Assembly (NCBI GenBank): GCA_035546295.1 | Contig: DATKBT010000052.1 | Location: forward strand, 1-64,000 | DNA length: 64,000 bases | Direction: 5' to 3' | DNA from: DATKBT01 sp035546295 | Lineage (GTDB): Bacteria > Acidobacteriota > Thermoanaerobaculia > Multivoradales > Multivoraceae | Part shown: piece by piece, positions 8,548 through 16,438 of the stretch | How positions within the stretch are numbered: position 1 is the first letter of the stretch | Layout: every line of letters starts with the position of its first letter | Translations under genes and position numbers: made by a program | The notes under the pieces: generated by a model | What the model was told of the DNA's origin: nothing | Seen by the model: only the letters and a program-made list of their open reading frames with translations | Database searches by the model: none

Positions 8548-9117
8548 ATGCCCAGGATCCCGCCCATCACCGACGACGAGGCCGCCCCCGAGCAGCGCGA
8601 GCAGATCGAGAAGAACCGCATCGACGGCAGCGTGTACAACATCTTTCGCACTCTCGCCCACCACCCCGACCTGCTGCGCCGCTGGACGGTCTTCGCCGGC
8701 CACGTGCTGCGCAAGTCGACCCTTCCCGAGCGCGACCGCGAGCTCGTGATCCTGCGGGTCGGCTGGCTGCGCTCCTCCGAGTACGAGTGGGGGCAGCACG
8801 TGCTGATCGGCAAGCGCTGCGGCCTCGACGACGAAGACCTACGGCGGATCGCCGAGGGCCCCGAAGCGAAGGGGCTCGACGCGCACGAGGCGCTACTGCT
8901 GCGCGCCACCGACGAGCTGGTGCGCGGCGCCAGGATCACCGACGCGACCTGGGGCGCCCTCGCCGAGCGCTACGACACGCGGCAGCTCCTCGACCTGGTA
9001 TTCGCGGTGGGCCAGTACGACCTGGTCTCGATGGCGCTCAACACCCTGGAGGTCGAGCGCGACCCGGGGGTGCCGAGCTTCGAGGAGACGGTGGGGAGAA
9101 GGCCGACCGGAGCCTGA
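8548..9117 (+). CDS. Carboxymuconolactone decarboxylase-like (AhpD-fold) protein, leaderless
   Basis: A 189-residue all-alpha protein of the carboxymuconolactone decarboxylase family. Motifs are LPERDRELVILRVGWLRSSEYEWGQH, with the conserved Glu and His, and GLDAHEALLLRATDELV. The redox CxxC of AhpD is absent, so a peroxidase role is unlikely; members of this type are uncharacterised hydrolase or decarboxylase-like enzymes. The ATG at 8548 has no Shine-Dalgarno but lies 8 nt after an extended -10, TGCTAACGT (8531-8539), so the mRNA is probably leaderless. It is divergent from the PadR gene; the gap 8265-8547 shows no further gene. Confidence 0.82.
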   Translation: MPRIPPITDDEAAPEQREQIEKNRIDGSVYNIFRTLAHHPDLLRRWTVFAGHVLRKSTLPERDRELVILRVGWLRSSEYEWGQHVLIGKRCGLDDEDLRRIAEGPEAKGLDAHEALLLRATDELVRGARITDATWGALAERYDTRQLLDLVFAVGQYDLVSMALNTLEVERDPGVPSFEETVGRRPTGA

Positions 9118-9414
9118 CGCGGTGCGGTCGGCCGGCGGCGATGGGCTCCGGGGCCCGTTTCGGTTTGCTGGCCGGCGCCATGCGGCCGAGAGCCTGGACT
9201 CGACCCCGGGACGCTGGCTCGCCTCGAGCTCCGCGGCGACCTCCCGCGCTACGGCTGGCCGGCCCTGGACGACCCCGCCGTGGAGTCCTGGCGCTCGATC
9301 GGCTTCGACCCGCGCCCGAAAAGAATGCCGGGTGCGAAATATGGCGCAATGCGATATAGTGAAGGCATCTCCTTCCGACCGACTCTCCACGCGTCGACGC
9401 AGCGGCAGGTTCCC
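9118..9414 (+). other. Gene-free stretch with possible degraded coding frame
   Basis: No intact gene. One plus-strand frame stays open and reads protein-like (for example LDPGTLARLELRGDLPRYGW at about 9202-9261, then DDPAVESWRSIGFDPRPK), but there is no start codon with context. A TATAGT hexamer at 9355-9360 could be a -10 for the small ORF at 9415. I do not recognise the fragment. Confidence 0.3.
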
Positions 9415-9693
9415 ATGGCCACCCTCTCTCCCCCGCGCGCGGGATCTCGTCCCCATCCCGTCCGCGTGCGGCTCCTGCGGGCTGCGATGCCTTTGCTTCG
9501 CCTGCTCCTGGTCGTCCTGCTGGCCGCGCTCGGCCTTGTCGCGCTCGCGAGCAGCGCCCGCAGCGAGCCGGTCGCGCTCCCTAGTCCGGTCCTCGTGCTC
9601 GAAGCAGCTCGCTCCGGCGACGGGCTGCTCGATCGACCCGCCGTCTTCGCCGCCGTTGCGCCCGCGCCACGCTCCGATCCCGACGGCCGCTGA
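9415..9693 (+). CDS. Small putative secreted protein, unrecognised
   Basis: A 92-codon ORF with an N-terminal basic stretch, a strongly hydrophobic segment (LLRLLLVVLLAALGLVALAS) and a plausible signal-peptidase site after ASSARS, then about 35 residues without a known motif. The Shine-Dalgarno is weak (GGCAGG). A TATAGT hexamer lies 55 nt upstream. It may be genuine, or an accidental ORF in a decayed region that also holds the TPR remnant just downstream. Confidence 0.35.
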   Translation: MATLSPPRAGSRPHPVRVRLLRAAMPLLRLLLVVLLAALGLVALASSARSEPVALPSPVLVLEAARSGDGLLDRPAVFAAVAPAPRSDPDGR

Positions 9694-9768
9694 CCCCGAG
9701 CGTCCGCCATCGGGACGGCGCTCATCGGATCCCGATGTCGGGGCGGCGACACGGCAGGGCGACCGACA

Positions 9769-9963
9769 ACGATCCCTGCGGTAAGCGAGGCGGTGGTCGA
9801 GCTCGAGCTCGGCGCCTGTCTCCTCCTCGGCGGCGAGCGGGAGCGCGGTCGCACGCTCGTCAACTCGGCGCTGCCGCGAATCGAGAGGCGGCGAGGGGGA
9901 CAGGATCCCCGCCTCGCCCGGGGCCGTGCCCTGCTCGCCGCGCTCGCCCCCGCCGACGGCTGA
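9769..9963 (+). pseudogene. 3' remnant of a TPR-containing protein
   Basis: In one plus-strand frame the sequence reads AVVELELGACLLLGGERERG and continues RTLVNSALPRIERRRGGQDPRL before the TGA at 9961-9963. This resembles the last tetratricopeptide repeats of Ser/Thr-kinase or transcriptional-regulator TPR arrays, where an 'LV..ALP..E...G..DPR...AR.LLA.L' ending is common. Nothing upstream in frame supplies the rest of such a gene, and a stop at 9691 separates it from the small ORF. I read it as a leftover 3' end. The stretch 9964-10145 shows nothing. Confidence 0.35.
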
Positions 9964-10145
9964 GGCTCCCGCCTGTCGAGCGGGCCGGCTCACTCTCGAG
10001 AGCAGGGGAAGGTGCCGGTGTCGACCTGCGGAAGGTCGTCGGGACTCTCGCCCCCTCGAACCGCCGCCGCGGGCCGCGAACGGTGGGAGCTCTTGAGCGG
10101 TGGTCGCAAGGGCGAATCGACGGGCGAGCAGACCGATGACGACCG

Positions 10146-11558
10146 CTACGAGGTCGAGGACGCGATCGGCAGCCCCGCGCGCGTCTGCCAGCCGAGCCCC
10201 CGCCACCGCCACGACAGCAGCGTCGCGCGCACGGTGTGCGCGCACAGCATCGCCACCCACACCCAGAGGATCGGAGCGTGGGCGACGAAGGCGGCGATCG
10301 CCGCGATCGGCAGGCGCACGCCGTACATCGCCACCACCGACGCACCGAGCGGCGCGCGCACGTCGCTGGCGCCGCGCAACGCGCCGGAGAGCGCAAAATG
10401 GATAGCCATCGCCGGTTGGCTGAGAGCCAACATGCGGATGAACGAGACGGCGTTCCCCACGACCAGAGGATCGTCGAGCACGAAGCGCGTGAACGGTTCG
10501 GCGACGAAGAAGAAGACCACCCCGAGCGCGCTCATCATCAGCACGGCGAGGTCGCGACAGCGGCGACCGGCCTCCCGCGCGGTGTCCCGGTCGCCGGCCC
10601 CCACCCACTGGCCGACCAGCGTGGTGGCCGCCACCGAGAAGCCGAAGCCGGGCATGAACGAGGCCTGGAGCAGGATCACGCCGACCTGGTAAGCGGCCAG
10701 CGCCTCGGTGCCGTAGGCGGCGATCACGCGGTTGTAGAGGAGGAAGCCGGTGTTCATCACCAGCTGCTCGCCGCTCGACGGCAGGCCGAGACGCAGCAGC
10801 TCGCCGAGGGTGGCGCGCTGCGGGCGCACGCTCGACCACCGCAGCCCGACGCCGCGCCGCCGGCCGGCCAGGATCGCGACGTAGGCGAGTCCCTCGCACG
10901 AGCGCGCGATCAGGGTGCCCCAGGCCGCGCCCACCGCGCCGAGGGCGGGGAAGCCGAGGAGGCCGAAGATGAGCAGCGAGTTGAAGACGATGTTGAGGAG
11001 GTTGGCGGCTCCGGTCAGCCACAGCGGCGTGCGCGTGTCGCCGATCGAGCGCAGCGCGGCCTGGCCGACGAGCGAGACGATCATCGCCGTCAGCGCCGCC
11101 AGCACCACGCGCAGGTAGTCGGCGCCGATCGCGGCGACCGAGGGCTCCGCGTCGAAGGCGAGGAAGGACCAGTCGAGGAGCGGGTTGCCCGGCCAGCAGA
11201 CGACGACCGAGATGGCGAGCGCGAGGCCCGACGCCGAGACCAGCGCCTGGGTGGTGACGTGGTCGGCCCGCTCGCGATCGCCGCGCCCCCACGCCTGCGC
11301 CACCAGGATCGCGGTGCCCATCTGGAGCGACATCAGCACCGCCCACGCCAGCGTCTGCATGAAGCCCGCGAGCCCGACCGCCGCCACCGCCTCGGTGCCG
11401 AGCCGGGAGACCATCAGCAGGTCGACCCACGACACCGCGGTGGTGAGGAGGTTGGTGAGGATGACGGGCCATGCCAGGCCCAGGATCGAGCGCCGATCGA
11501 TGGCGAGCGGGCGAAGGCTCGAGCCCGCCGCGGCGGCTCGCGCGGGAGGAGAGGACAT
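10146..11558 (-). CDS. MATE-family efflux transporter (NorM/DinF-like)
   Basis: A 470-residue inner-membrane cation antiporter homologue with about 12 membrane segments in two homologous six-helix bundles. Typical features are ILGLAWPVILTNLLTTAVSWVDLLMVSRLG at the start, the loop with AQAWGRGDRERAD, and the second-half equivalent TTLVGQWVGAGDRDTAREAG. Such pumps export cationic drugs or metabolites using Na+ or H+ gradients; the substrate here is unknown. It stands alone, divergent from 11725. No clear ribosome-binding site is seen before the ATG. Confidence 0.9.
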   Translation of the reverse strand: MSSPPARAAAAGSSLRPLAIDRRSILGLAWPVILTNLLTTAVSWVDLLMVSRLGTEAVAAVGLAGFMQTLAWAVLMSLQMGTAILVAQAWGRGDRERADHVTTQALVSASGLALAISVVVCWPGNPLLDWSFLAFDAEPSVAAIGADYLRVVLAALTAMIVSLVGQAALRSIGDTRTPLWLTGAANLLNIVFNSLLIFGLLGFPALGAVGAAWGTLIARSCEGLAYVAILAGRRRGVGLRWSSVRPQRATLGELLRLGLPSSGEQLVMNTGFLLYNRVIAAYGTEALAAYQVGVILLQASFMPGFGFSVAATTLVGQWVGAGDRDTAREAGRRCRDLAVLMMSALGVVFFFVAEPFTRFVLDDPLVVGNAVSFIRMLALSQPAMAIHFALSGALRGASDVRAPLGASVVAMYGVRLPIAAIAAFVAHAPILWVWVAMLCAHTVRATLLSWRWRGLGWQTRAGLPIASSTS

Positions 11559-11724
11559 CGGTGGGGTGGGGAAGGGGAATGGAACGGAGTCGACTTCGGG
11601 CCGGCGAGCATGTCAGAAACGGATGCTGCCGGCTCCCTGGCGCCCGACACCCACTTGCAGGGGTCCTTTCGTTTGGTGCGCGGGCTCCGAGCGACCGGAA
11701 GACGCGGTCCGGTACCATTCGCGG

Positions 11725-12152
11725 ATGGTGCCCTCCCTCGACACGGATCCCGAGATCGAGCGCCTGCAGATCGAGCGCTACCGGAGCATGAGCCCCGCCG
11801 AGAAGCTGGCGCGCGTCGTCGACCTCAACCGCACTGCCGAGGCAATGGCGATGGCCCGGCTGGAGAAGACCTACGGTCCGCTCGACCGCGAGGAGCTGGA
11901 GCGCCGTCTGGCGGCGCTGCGTCTCGATCGGGAGACCAGGTGGCGAGCGCCGAGGACATCGTGGTGCAGAAGCTCGTCTGGTACCGGTTGGGCAACGCGA
12001 TCTCCGACCGGCAGTGGCGCGGGGTGATCGCCGTCCTGCGCGTCCGCGGCGAGTCGCTCGACCGGCGCTATCTCCACGAGACCGCGAAGCGGCTCGATCT
12101 CGAACGGCTCCTGTCGCGGGCGCTCGCCGAGGCGGCAGGGGGTGGGCCATGA
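11725..12152 (+). pseudogene. Internally deleted AbiEii-like nucleotidyltransferase locus
   Basis: The 5' part encodes a small helical protein (SMSPAEKLARVVDLNRTAEA and RLAALRLDRET) of the kind found immediately upstream of AbiEii-type nucleotidyltransferases. At about 11940 the reading continues in another frame as EDIVVQKLVWYRLGNAISDR, ending with RRYLHETAKRLDLERLLSRA, which is the C-terminus of such a nucleotidyltransferase. The segment that should hold the GS...DxD active site is missing, so this looks like a deletion joining the first gene to the end of the second. The start ATG is 6 nt after TACCAT (leaderless type). The 3' end overlaps the next gene by ATGA. Confidence 0.6.
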
Positions 12153-13162
12153 GACCGCCTCCGCCAGCCCTGGCGGCGCCGCTGGTGGCGGCGCTGCTCG
12201 CGAGCGCCGGAATGGGGGTCAACGAGCCGGTGCTGGAGCGCTACACCGAGCGGATCGACGGCGCGGCGACCCTCGACCTGGTCCCCATCCCCGGCGGCTC
12301 ATTCCTGCTGGGCAGCCCCGCCGACGAGCCCGGACGCCAGAGCGACGAGGGGCCTCGCCGCGAGGTCGAGATCGAGCCGTTCTGGATGTCGGCGACCGAG
12401 ATCCCCTGGGACCTCTACCACGTGTTCATGCTCGGTCAGGACCTCGAGCCGACCGTCCTGAGCTCGAGCGCAGCGGCCTCCGGGCCCGGAATCGACGCCG
12501 TCGCCCGTCCGACGCCTCCGTACCGGCCGATGGACTTCGGCATGGGAGTCGAGGGCTATCCCGCGATCGGCATGACCCAGTTCGCGGCGCGCCAGTTCAC
12601 GCGCTGGCTGAGCGAGCGGACCGGGCGCTTCTACCGGCTGCCGAGCGAGGCCGAGTGGGAGTACGCGTGCCGCGCTGGCACCACGACCGCGTACTCGTTC
12701 GGCGACGCCCCCGCCGATCTGCCGGCGTACGGCTGGTCTCGCGAGAGCAGCCCTGACCGGCGCTACCATCGCGTCGGCCAGCTCGAGCCGAACCCCTGGG
12801 GGCTCTTCGACATGCACGGGAACGTCGCCGAGTGGGTGCTCGACCAGCACCACGAGGCCTACCCCGAGTCGCTCCCCGCGTGGCCGACGACGCTCTATCC
12901 GCGGGTGGTGCGGGGCGGCTCGTATCTCGATCTCGCCGATCGGCTGCGCTGTGCTGCGCGCCGCGGGTCCTCGGCGAGTTGGAAGCGCCGCGATCCGCAG
13001 CTACCGCAGAGCATCTGGTACCACACCGACGCGCGCTTCGTCGGCTTCCGGGTCGTGCACCCGCTGCGCGAGCCCAGCGCCGAGGAGAAGCGGCGGGCGT
13101 GGGAGGCCGACGTCGACGAGGTGCGACGGGTCCTGGAGCGCCAGCGCCGCGGCGAGCGCTGA
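12149..13162 (+). CDS. Secreted SUMF1/formylglycine-generating-enzyme-like domain protein
   Basis: A 337-residue protein with a signal peptide (PALAAPLVAALLASAGMG) and one FGE-sulfatase (SUMF1) domain. Motifs are VPIPGGSFLLGSP, RLPSEAEWEYACRAG, NPWGLFDMHGNVAEWV, VVRGGSYLD, RCAARRGS and GFRVV. In true formylglycine-generating enzymes the segment after GGSY carries the two catalytic cysteines. Here that segment is DLADRLRC, so the active-site pair is absent and sulfatase activation is unlikely. Many such paralogues act as ligand-binding or structural domains. The start overlaps the previous remnant. Confidence 0.85.
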   Translation: MRPPPPALAAPLVAALLASAGMGVNEPVLERYTERIDGAATLDLVPIPGGSFLLGSPADEPGRQSDEGPRREVEIEPFWMSATEIPWDLYHVFMLGQDLEPTVLSSSAAASGPGIDAVARPTPPYRPMDFGMGVEGYPAIGMTQFAARQFTRWLSERTGRFYRLPSEAEWEYACRAGTTTAYSFGDAPADLPAYGWSRESSPDRRYHRVGQLEPNPWGLFDMHGNVAEWVLDQHHEAYPESLPAWPTTLYPRVVRGGSYLDLADRLRCAARRGSSASWKRRDPQLPQSIWYHTDARFVGFRVVHPLREPSAEEKRRAWEADVDEVRRVLERQRRGER

Positions 13163-13184
13163 CTGCAGCCGGGCCGACCCCTCC

Positions 13185-13443
13185 TCATGCGACCATCTCG
13201 TAGACGAGGATCACGATCTCCACCAGGATGAGGATCACGATGTACCACTCGACGTGCAGGCGGCGACGGGTCTGCAGCAGCTCGAGGAAGGTGGAGTGCG
13301 TGCGCGCGAGCAGCTCGAGCGGGCGCGACAGCACGAGGTGCCGCTCGGCGAGCTCGTATTCGAGAGCCGGCATCACGTAGAGGCGGTCGAGATCGCTCCG
13401 CTCCCAGAGCATCTCGGGCTTCTCGACGACCTCGGCGCGTCGA
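13185..13443 (-). pseudogene. 3' remnant of an RMD1/DUF155-family gene
   Basis: The minus-strand frame ends with EVVEKPEMLWERSDLDRLYV, then LLARTHSTFLELLQTRRRLH and VEWYIVILILVEIVILVYEM. This is the characteristic C-terminus, with a terminal membrane helix, of RMD1/DUF155 proteins, which are normally about 250 residues. Upstream of about 13443 the frame is not DUF155-like and runs into the promoter and start of the next, opposite-strand gene, so the first two thirds are missing. It could be a non-functional remnant left by a deletion. Confidence 0.6.
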
Positions 13444-13590
13444 CCATGCGCATCTCGGGGTCGCGCGCGGTGCTGGCGCGCGCGGACCGGCCGGCTGCTA
13501 GGCTGGTGGCTCGTCCAGGACCGGAGGAGACCGGCGGCCGACGTTCCTGCGGGTCGTCGCGGTCGAGGGTCGCGGTCGAGGAGCACCGCC

Positions 13591-14931
13591 ATGAGCAAGT
13601 CCACCCGTTCCCCGAAGCCCGAGCGGGGCTTGTCGCGCCGCGCCTTCCTGCAGGGATCGACCTTGACCACGGTGGCCGCGAGCGGCGGGGGCCGCGCCAT
13701 CGCCCGGCCCGCCGCCCGCGCCACCGACGCCGGCCTCGGTGACCGCACGGTCACGGTCGCGCTGGTCGGCTGCGGCGGCCGCGGCACGGGGGCGGCTCGT
13801 CAAGCACTGAGCGCCGAGGGCAGGGTCGAGCTGGTGGCGGTCGCCGACGCCTTCCGCGACCGCATCGACCGCTGTCTCGAGACCCTCGCCGAGAACGTCG
13901 AGGAGGGGCTCGAGGTGCCGGAGGAGAACCGCTACGTCGGCTTCGACGCCTACCGCAAAGCGATCGAGAGCGGCGCCGACGTGGTGATCCTGGCGACTCC
14001 GCCGGGGTTTCGACCCGAGCACTTCGAGCACGCGGTGCGCGCCGGCAAGCACGTGTTCATGGAGAAGCCGGTGGCCGTCGACGGGCCGGGGGTGCGGCGC
14101 GTGCTCGAGGCCGCGCGCGAGGCGAAGGCCAGGAACCTCAAGGTCGGCGTCGGCCTCCAGCGCCACCACGATCCGGCCTACGTCGAGACGCTGCGCCGCA
14201 TCCACGACGGCGCGATCGGCGAGGTCGTGGCGCTGCGCGTCTACTGGAACTCGAGCGGCGTCTGGGTCAACCCGCGCGAAGCGGGCCAGACCGAGATGGA
14301 GTACCAGATGCGCAACTGGTACTACTTCAACTGGCTGTGCGGCGATCACATCGTCGAGCAGCACATCCACAACCTCGACGTCGGCAACTGGGTCAAGCAG
14401 GGCTATCCGGTCGAAGCGCAGGGGCAGGGCGGCCGGCAGGTGCGCACGGGCGAGGACTTCGGCGAGATCTTCGACCACCACTTCGTCGAGTACACCTACG
14501 AGGACGGTGCGACGATGCTCAGCCAGTGTCGCCACCAGCCCGGCTGCTGGGAGCAGGTCGCCGAGTTCGCGCACGGCACCCGCGGTCGCGCCGCGATCGC
14601 CGACGCCGAGATCGTCGGGGACGGGGGTTGGGACTGGAGGTACGACGGAGAGGCGGCCGATCCGTACCAGGCCGAGCACGACCAACTGTTCCGCGCCATC
14701 CGCCGCGGGGAGGAGCACGACGAGGCCGAGAACGGCGCCAGGGCGACGCTCACCGCGATCATGGGTCGAATGGCGACCTACTCGGGGCGGCGTGTGACCT
14801 GGAACGAGGCGCTCGAGTCGGAGCTCGACCTGTCGCCGGCGCGCTACGCGTGGGACGCCGATCCGCCGGTGCTGCCGGACGCGGAGGGGCGCTATCCGAT
14901 CGCGGTGCCCGGCGTCACGGAGGCCCTGTGA
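13591..14931 (+). CDS. Tat-exported Gfo/Idh/MocA-family oxidoreductase
   Basis: A 446-residue NAD(P)-dependent oxidoreductase. The twin-arginine signal SRRAFLQGS (residues 15-23) directs the folded, cofactor-bound enzyme to the periplasm. The Rossmann fold starts VTVALVGCGGRGTGAA, and the family EKPVAVD motif follows GKHVFM. The substrate domain has NWYYFNWLCGDHIVEQHIHN. The substrate is probably a sugar or inositol derivative. The next gene overlaps (GTGA) and encodes a Tat-exported sugar isomerase-like protein, so the two likely act in sequence. A TGCTAGGCT extended -10 at 13496-13504 is the likely promoter. Confidence 0.9.
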   Translation: MSKSTRSPKPERGLSRRAFLQGSTLTTVAASGGGRAIARPAARATDAGLGDRTVTVALVGCGGRGTGAARQALSAEGRVELVAVADAFRDRIDRCLETLAENVEEGLEVPEENRYVGFDAYRKAIESGADVVILATPPGFRPEHFEHAVRAGKHVFMEKPVAVDGPGVRRVLEAAREAKARNLKVGVGLQRHHDPAYVETLRRIHDGAIGEVVALRVYWNSSGVWVNPREAGQTEMEYQMRNWYYFNWLCGDHIVEQHIHNLDVGNWVKQGYPVEAQGQGGRQVRTGEDFGEIFDHHFVEYTYEDGATMLSQCRHQPGCWEQVAEFAHGTRGRAAIADAEIVGDGGWDWRYDGEAADPYQAEHDQLFRAIRRGEEHDEAENGARATLTAIMGRMATYSGRRVTWNEALESELDLSPARYAWDADPPVLPDAEGRYPIAVPGVTEAL

Positions 14932-15956
14932 GGAGCCCGAAGGTGGCGAAGGAGGACCGGGGCGAGGCGGGTCGGAGCGAGGAGGGTGGGAGCGAGCCGG
15001 GTCGGAGCGAGGCAGAGCGGTTCTCGCGGCGTGCCCTGATCGGGGGCGCCGCCGTCGCCTCGGCCGTGCTCGCCGGCGGGACGCCCGGAAACGCCCGCGC
15101 TGCGGCGCGCGGCGGCCGGCAGGAGCACCCGGGCGGCGGCCGCTTCAAGCTGCTCTACGCCCCGCACTTCGGCATGTTCCGACACCACGCCGGGAACGAT
15201 CCCATCGATCAGCTCCGTTTCATGCACGACGAGGGCTTCCGCGCGCTCGAGGACAACGGGATGGCGCAGCGGCCGGTGGGCGAGCAGGAGCGCATCGCGG
15301 CCGAGCTGGCCAGGCTGGGCATGACGATGGGCGTCTTCGTCGCGCATACCGCCTGGGGGGAGGTCTCGTTCGCGTCGAACGACGCAGCGGCGCGCGAGCG
15401 CATCCTGGGCGACGCGCGCGCCGCCGTCGAGGTGGCCAAACGGGTCGGGGCGCGCTGGTGCACTGTGGTGCCGGGGGAGTCCGACCGCCGGGTCCAGTGG
15501 GAGTACCAGACCGCCAACGTGATCGACAACCTGCGCCGCTGCGCCGAGATCCTCGAGCCGGCCGGCGTGATCGCCGTGCTCGAGCCCCTCAACCACTGGC
15601 GCGACCACGCCGGGGTCTTCTTGACCGGCATCCCGCAGGCCTACGAGATCTGCCGCGCGGTCGACTCTCCCTCGATCAAGATCCTCGACGACCTGTACCA
15701 CCAGCAGATCACCGAGGGCAACCTGATCCCCAACCTGGACCGCGCGTGGGACGAGATCGAGTACGTCCAGGTCGGCGACAACCCGGGGCGCAAGGAGCCG
15801 ACCACCGGCGAGATCAACTACCGCAACGTCTTCCGCCACCTCCACGCCAAGGGCTACCGCGGCGTGGTCGGGATGGAGCACGGCAACTCGAAGCCGGGGA
15901 AGGAAGGCGAGCGGGGAGTGATCGACGCCTACGCCTGGTGCGACGACTTCGTCTAG
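14928..15956 (+). CDS. Tat-exported TIM-barrel isomerase (hydroxypyruvate isomerase/xylose isomerase-like)
   Basis: A 342-residue protein, GTG start overlapping the previous stop. The twin-arginine signal is RFSRRALIGGAAVASAVLAG. The AP-endonuclease-2/xylose-isomerase barrel shows metal-binding positions typical of the family: VLEPLNHWRDH (Glu), ILDDLYHQQITEGNL (Asp, His), YVQVGDNPGRKEPTTGEINY, and GMEHGNS (Glu). The VGDNPGRKEPGTGEINY-type motif is characteristic of hydroxypyruvate isomerase-like proteins. It is paired with the Gfo/Idh/MocA protein; a periplasmic two-step sugar conversion is inferred. Confidence 0.88.
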   Translation: MRSPKVAKEDRGEAGRSEEGGSEPGRSEAERFSRRALIGGAAVASAVLAGGTPGNARAAARGGRQEHPGGGRFKLLYAPHFGMFRHHAGNDPIDQLRFMHDEGFRALEDNGMAQRPVGEQERIAAELARLGMTMGVFVAHTAWGEVSFASNDAAARERILGDARAAVEVAKRVGARWCTVVPGESDRRVQWEYQTANVIDNLRRCAEILEPAGVIAVLEPLNHWRDHAGVFLTGIPQAYEICRAVDSPSIKILDDLYHQQITEGNLIPNLDRAWDEIEYVQVGDNPGRKEPTTGEINYRNVFRHLHAKGYRGVVGMEHGNSKPGKEGERGVIDAYAWCDDFV

Positions 15957-16028
15957 CGGTTGCCCCTCCGGGTCGAGCGCCGAGCGCTCGATCGACATTT
16001 CGTCCCGTCGGTGACGATTGGACGTCGA

Positions 16029-16063
16029 TTCCCCTTGCATCGTCAGGGGAACACCGTTAGGCT
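16029..16063 (+). promoter_or_regulatory. PadR promoter with inverted-repeat operator
   Basis: An inverted repeat TTCCCCT (16029-16035) and AGGGGAA (16045-16051), 9-bp spacer, overlaps a possible -35 TTGCAT (16035-16040). This is followed after 17 bp by TAGGCT (16058-16063). The -10 ends 6 nt before the PadR GTG, so the transcript is probably leaderless. The operator is presumably autoregulatory, as is usual for PadR-ADOP operons. Confidence 0.6.
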
Positions 16064-16069
16064 CCCCTC

Positions 16070-16438
16070 GTGACGTCAGGGAAAGGCAGCGCCTCCATTT
16101 CCGGCGCCTCCTCCTCCGGCTATCTGCGGGACACGCTCGGCCTGTTGATCCTGCGCGCGCTGGCGGACGAACCGCGCCACGGTTACGCGATCATGCGCTG
16201 GCTCGAGTCGACCTCGGCGGAGGCGCTGCGGATCGACGAGGGCGCGCTCTACCCAGCGCTGCACCGGCTCGAAGACCGGGGATGGGTGAGCTCCGAATGG
16301 GGGCTCTCGGAGTCGAACCGGCGCGCCCGGTACTACCGCCTGACCCGCACCGGCCGCACGCGGCTGCGCCGCGAGCTCGACCGCTGGCGCCAGCACGCGC
16401 GTGCCGTCGAGCGGATTCTGGGAGCCGAGGATGCCTGA
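16070..16438 (+). CDS. PadR-family transcriptional regulator
   Basis: A 122-residue winged-helix regulator. Motifs are YLRDTLGLLILRALADEPRH, then GYAIMRWLE, DEGALYPALHRLEDRGWVSS, the wing region SNRRARYYRLTRTGR, and a C-terminal dimerisation helix. The GTG at 16070 fits the leaderless promoter; no Shine-Dalgarno is present. It overlaps the downstream ADOP gene by 8 nt, so the two are translationally coupled. Confidence 0.9.
   Translation: MTSGKGSASISGASSSGYLRDTLGLLILRALADEPRHGYAIMRWLESTSAEALRIDEGALYPALHRLEDRGWVSSEWGLSESNRRARYYRLTRTGRTRLRRELDRWRQHARAVERILGAEDA

Noticed and set aside
9735..10139. Possible 134-codon gene on the plus strand
   Set aside because: Arg/Pro-rich composition with no motif; another frame across the same region gives the TPR-like remnant ending at 9963.
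8893..12222. Very long minus-strand frame through the MATE gene region
   Set aside because: It merely bridges several intergenic regions; the MATE transporter in another frame has clear family motifs.
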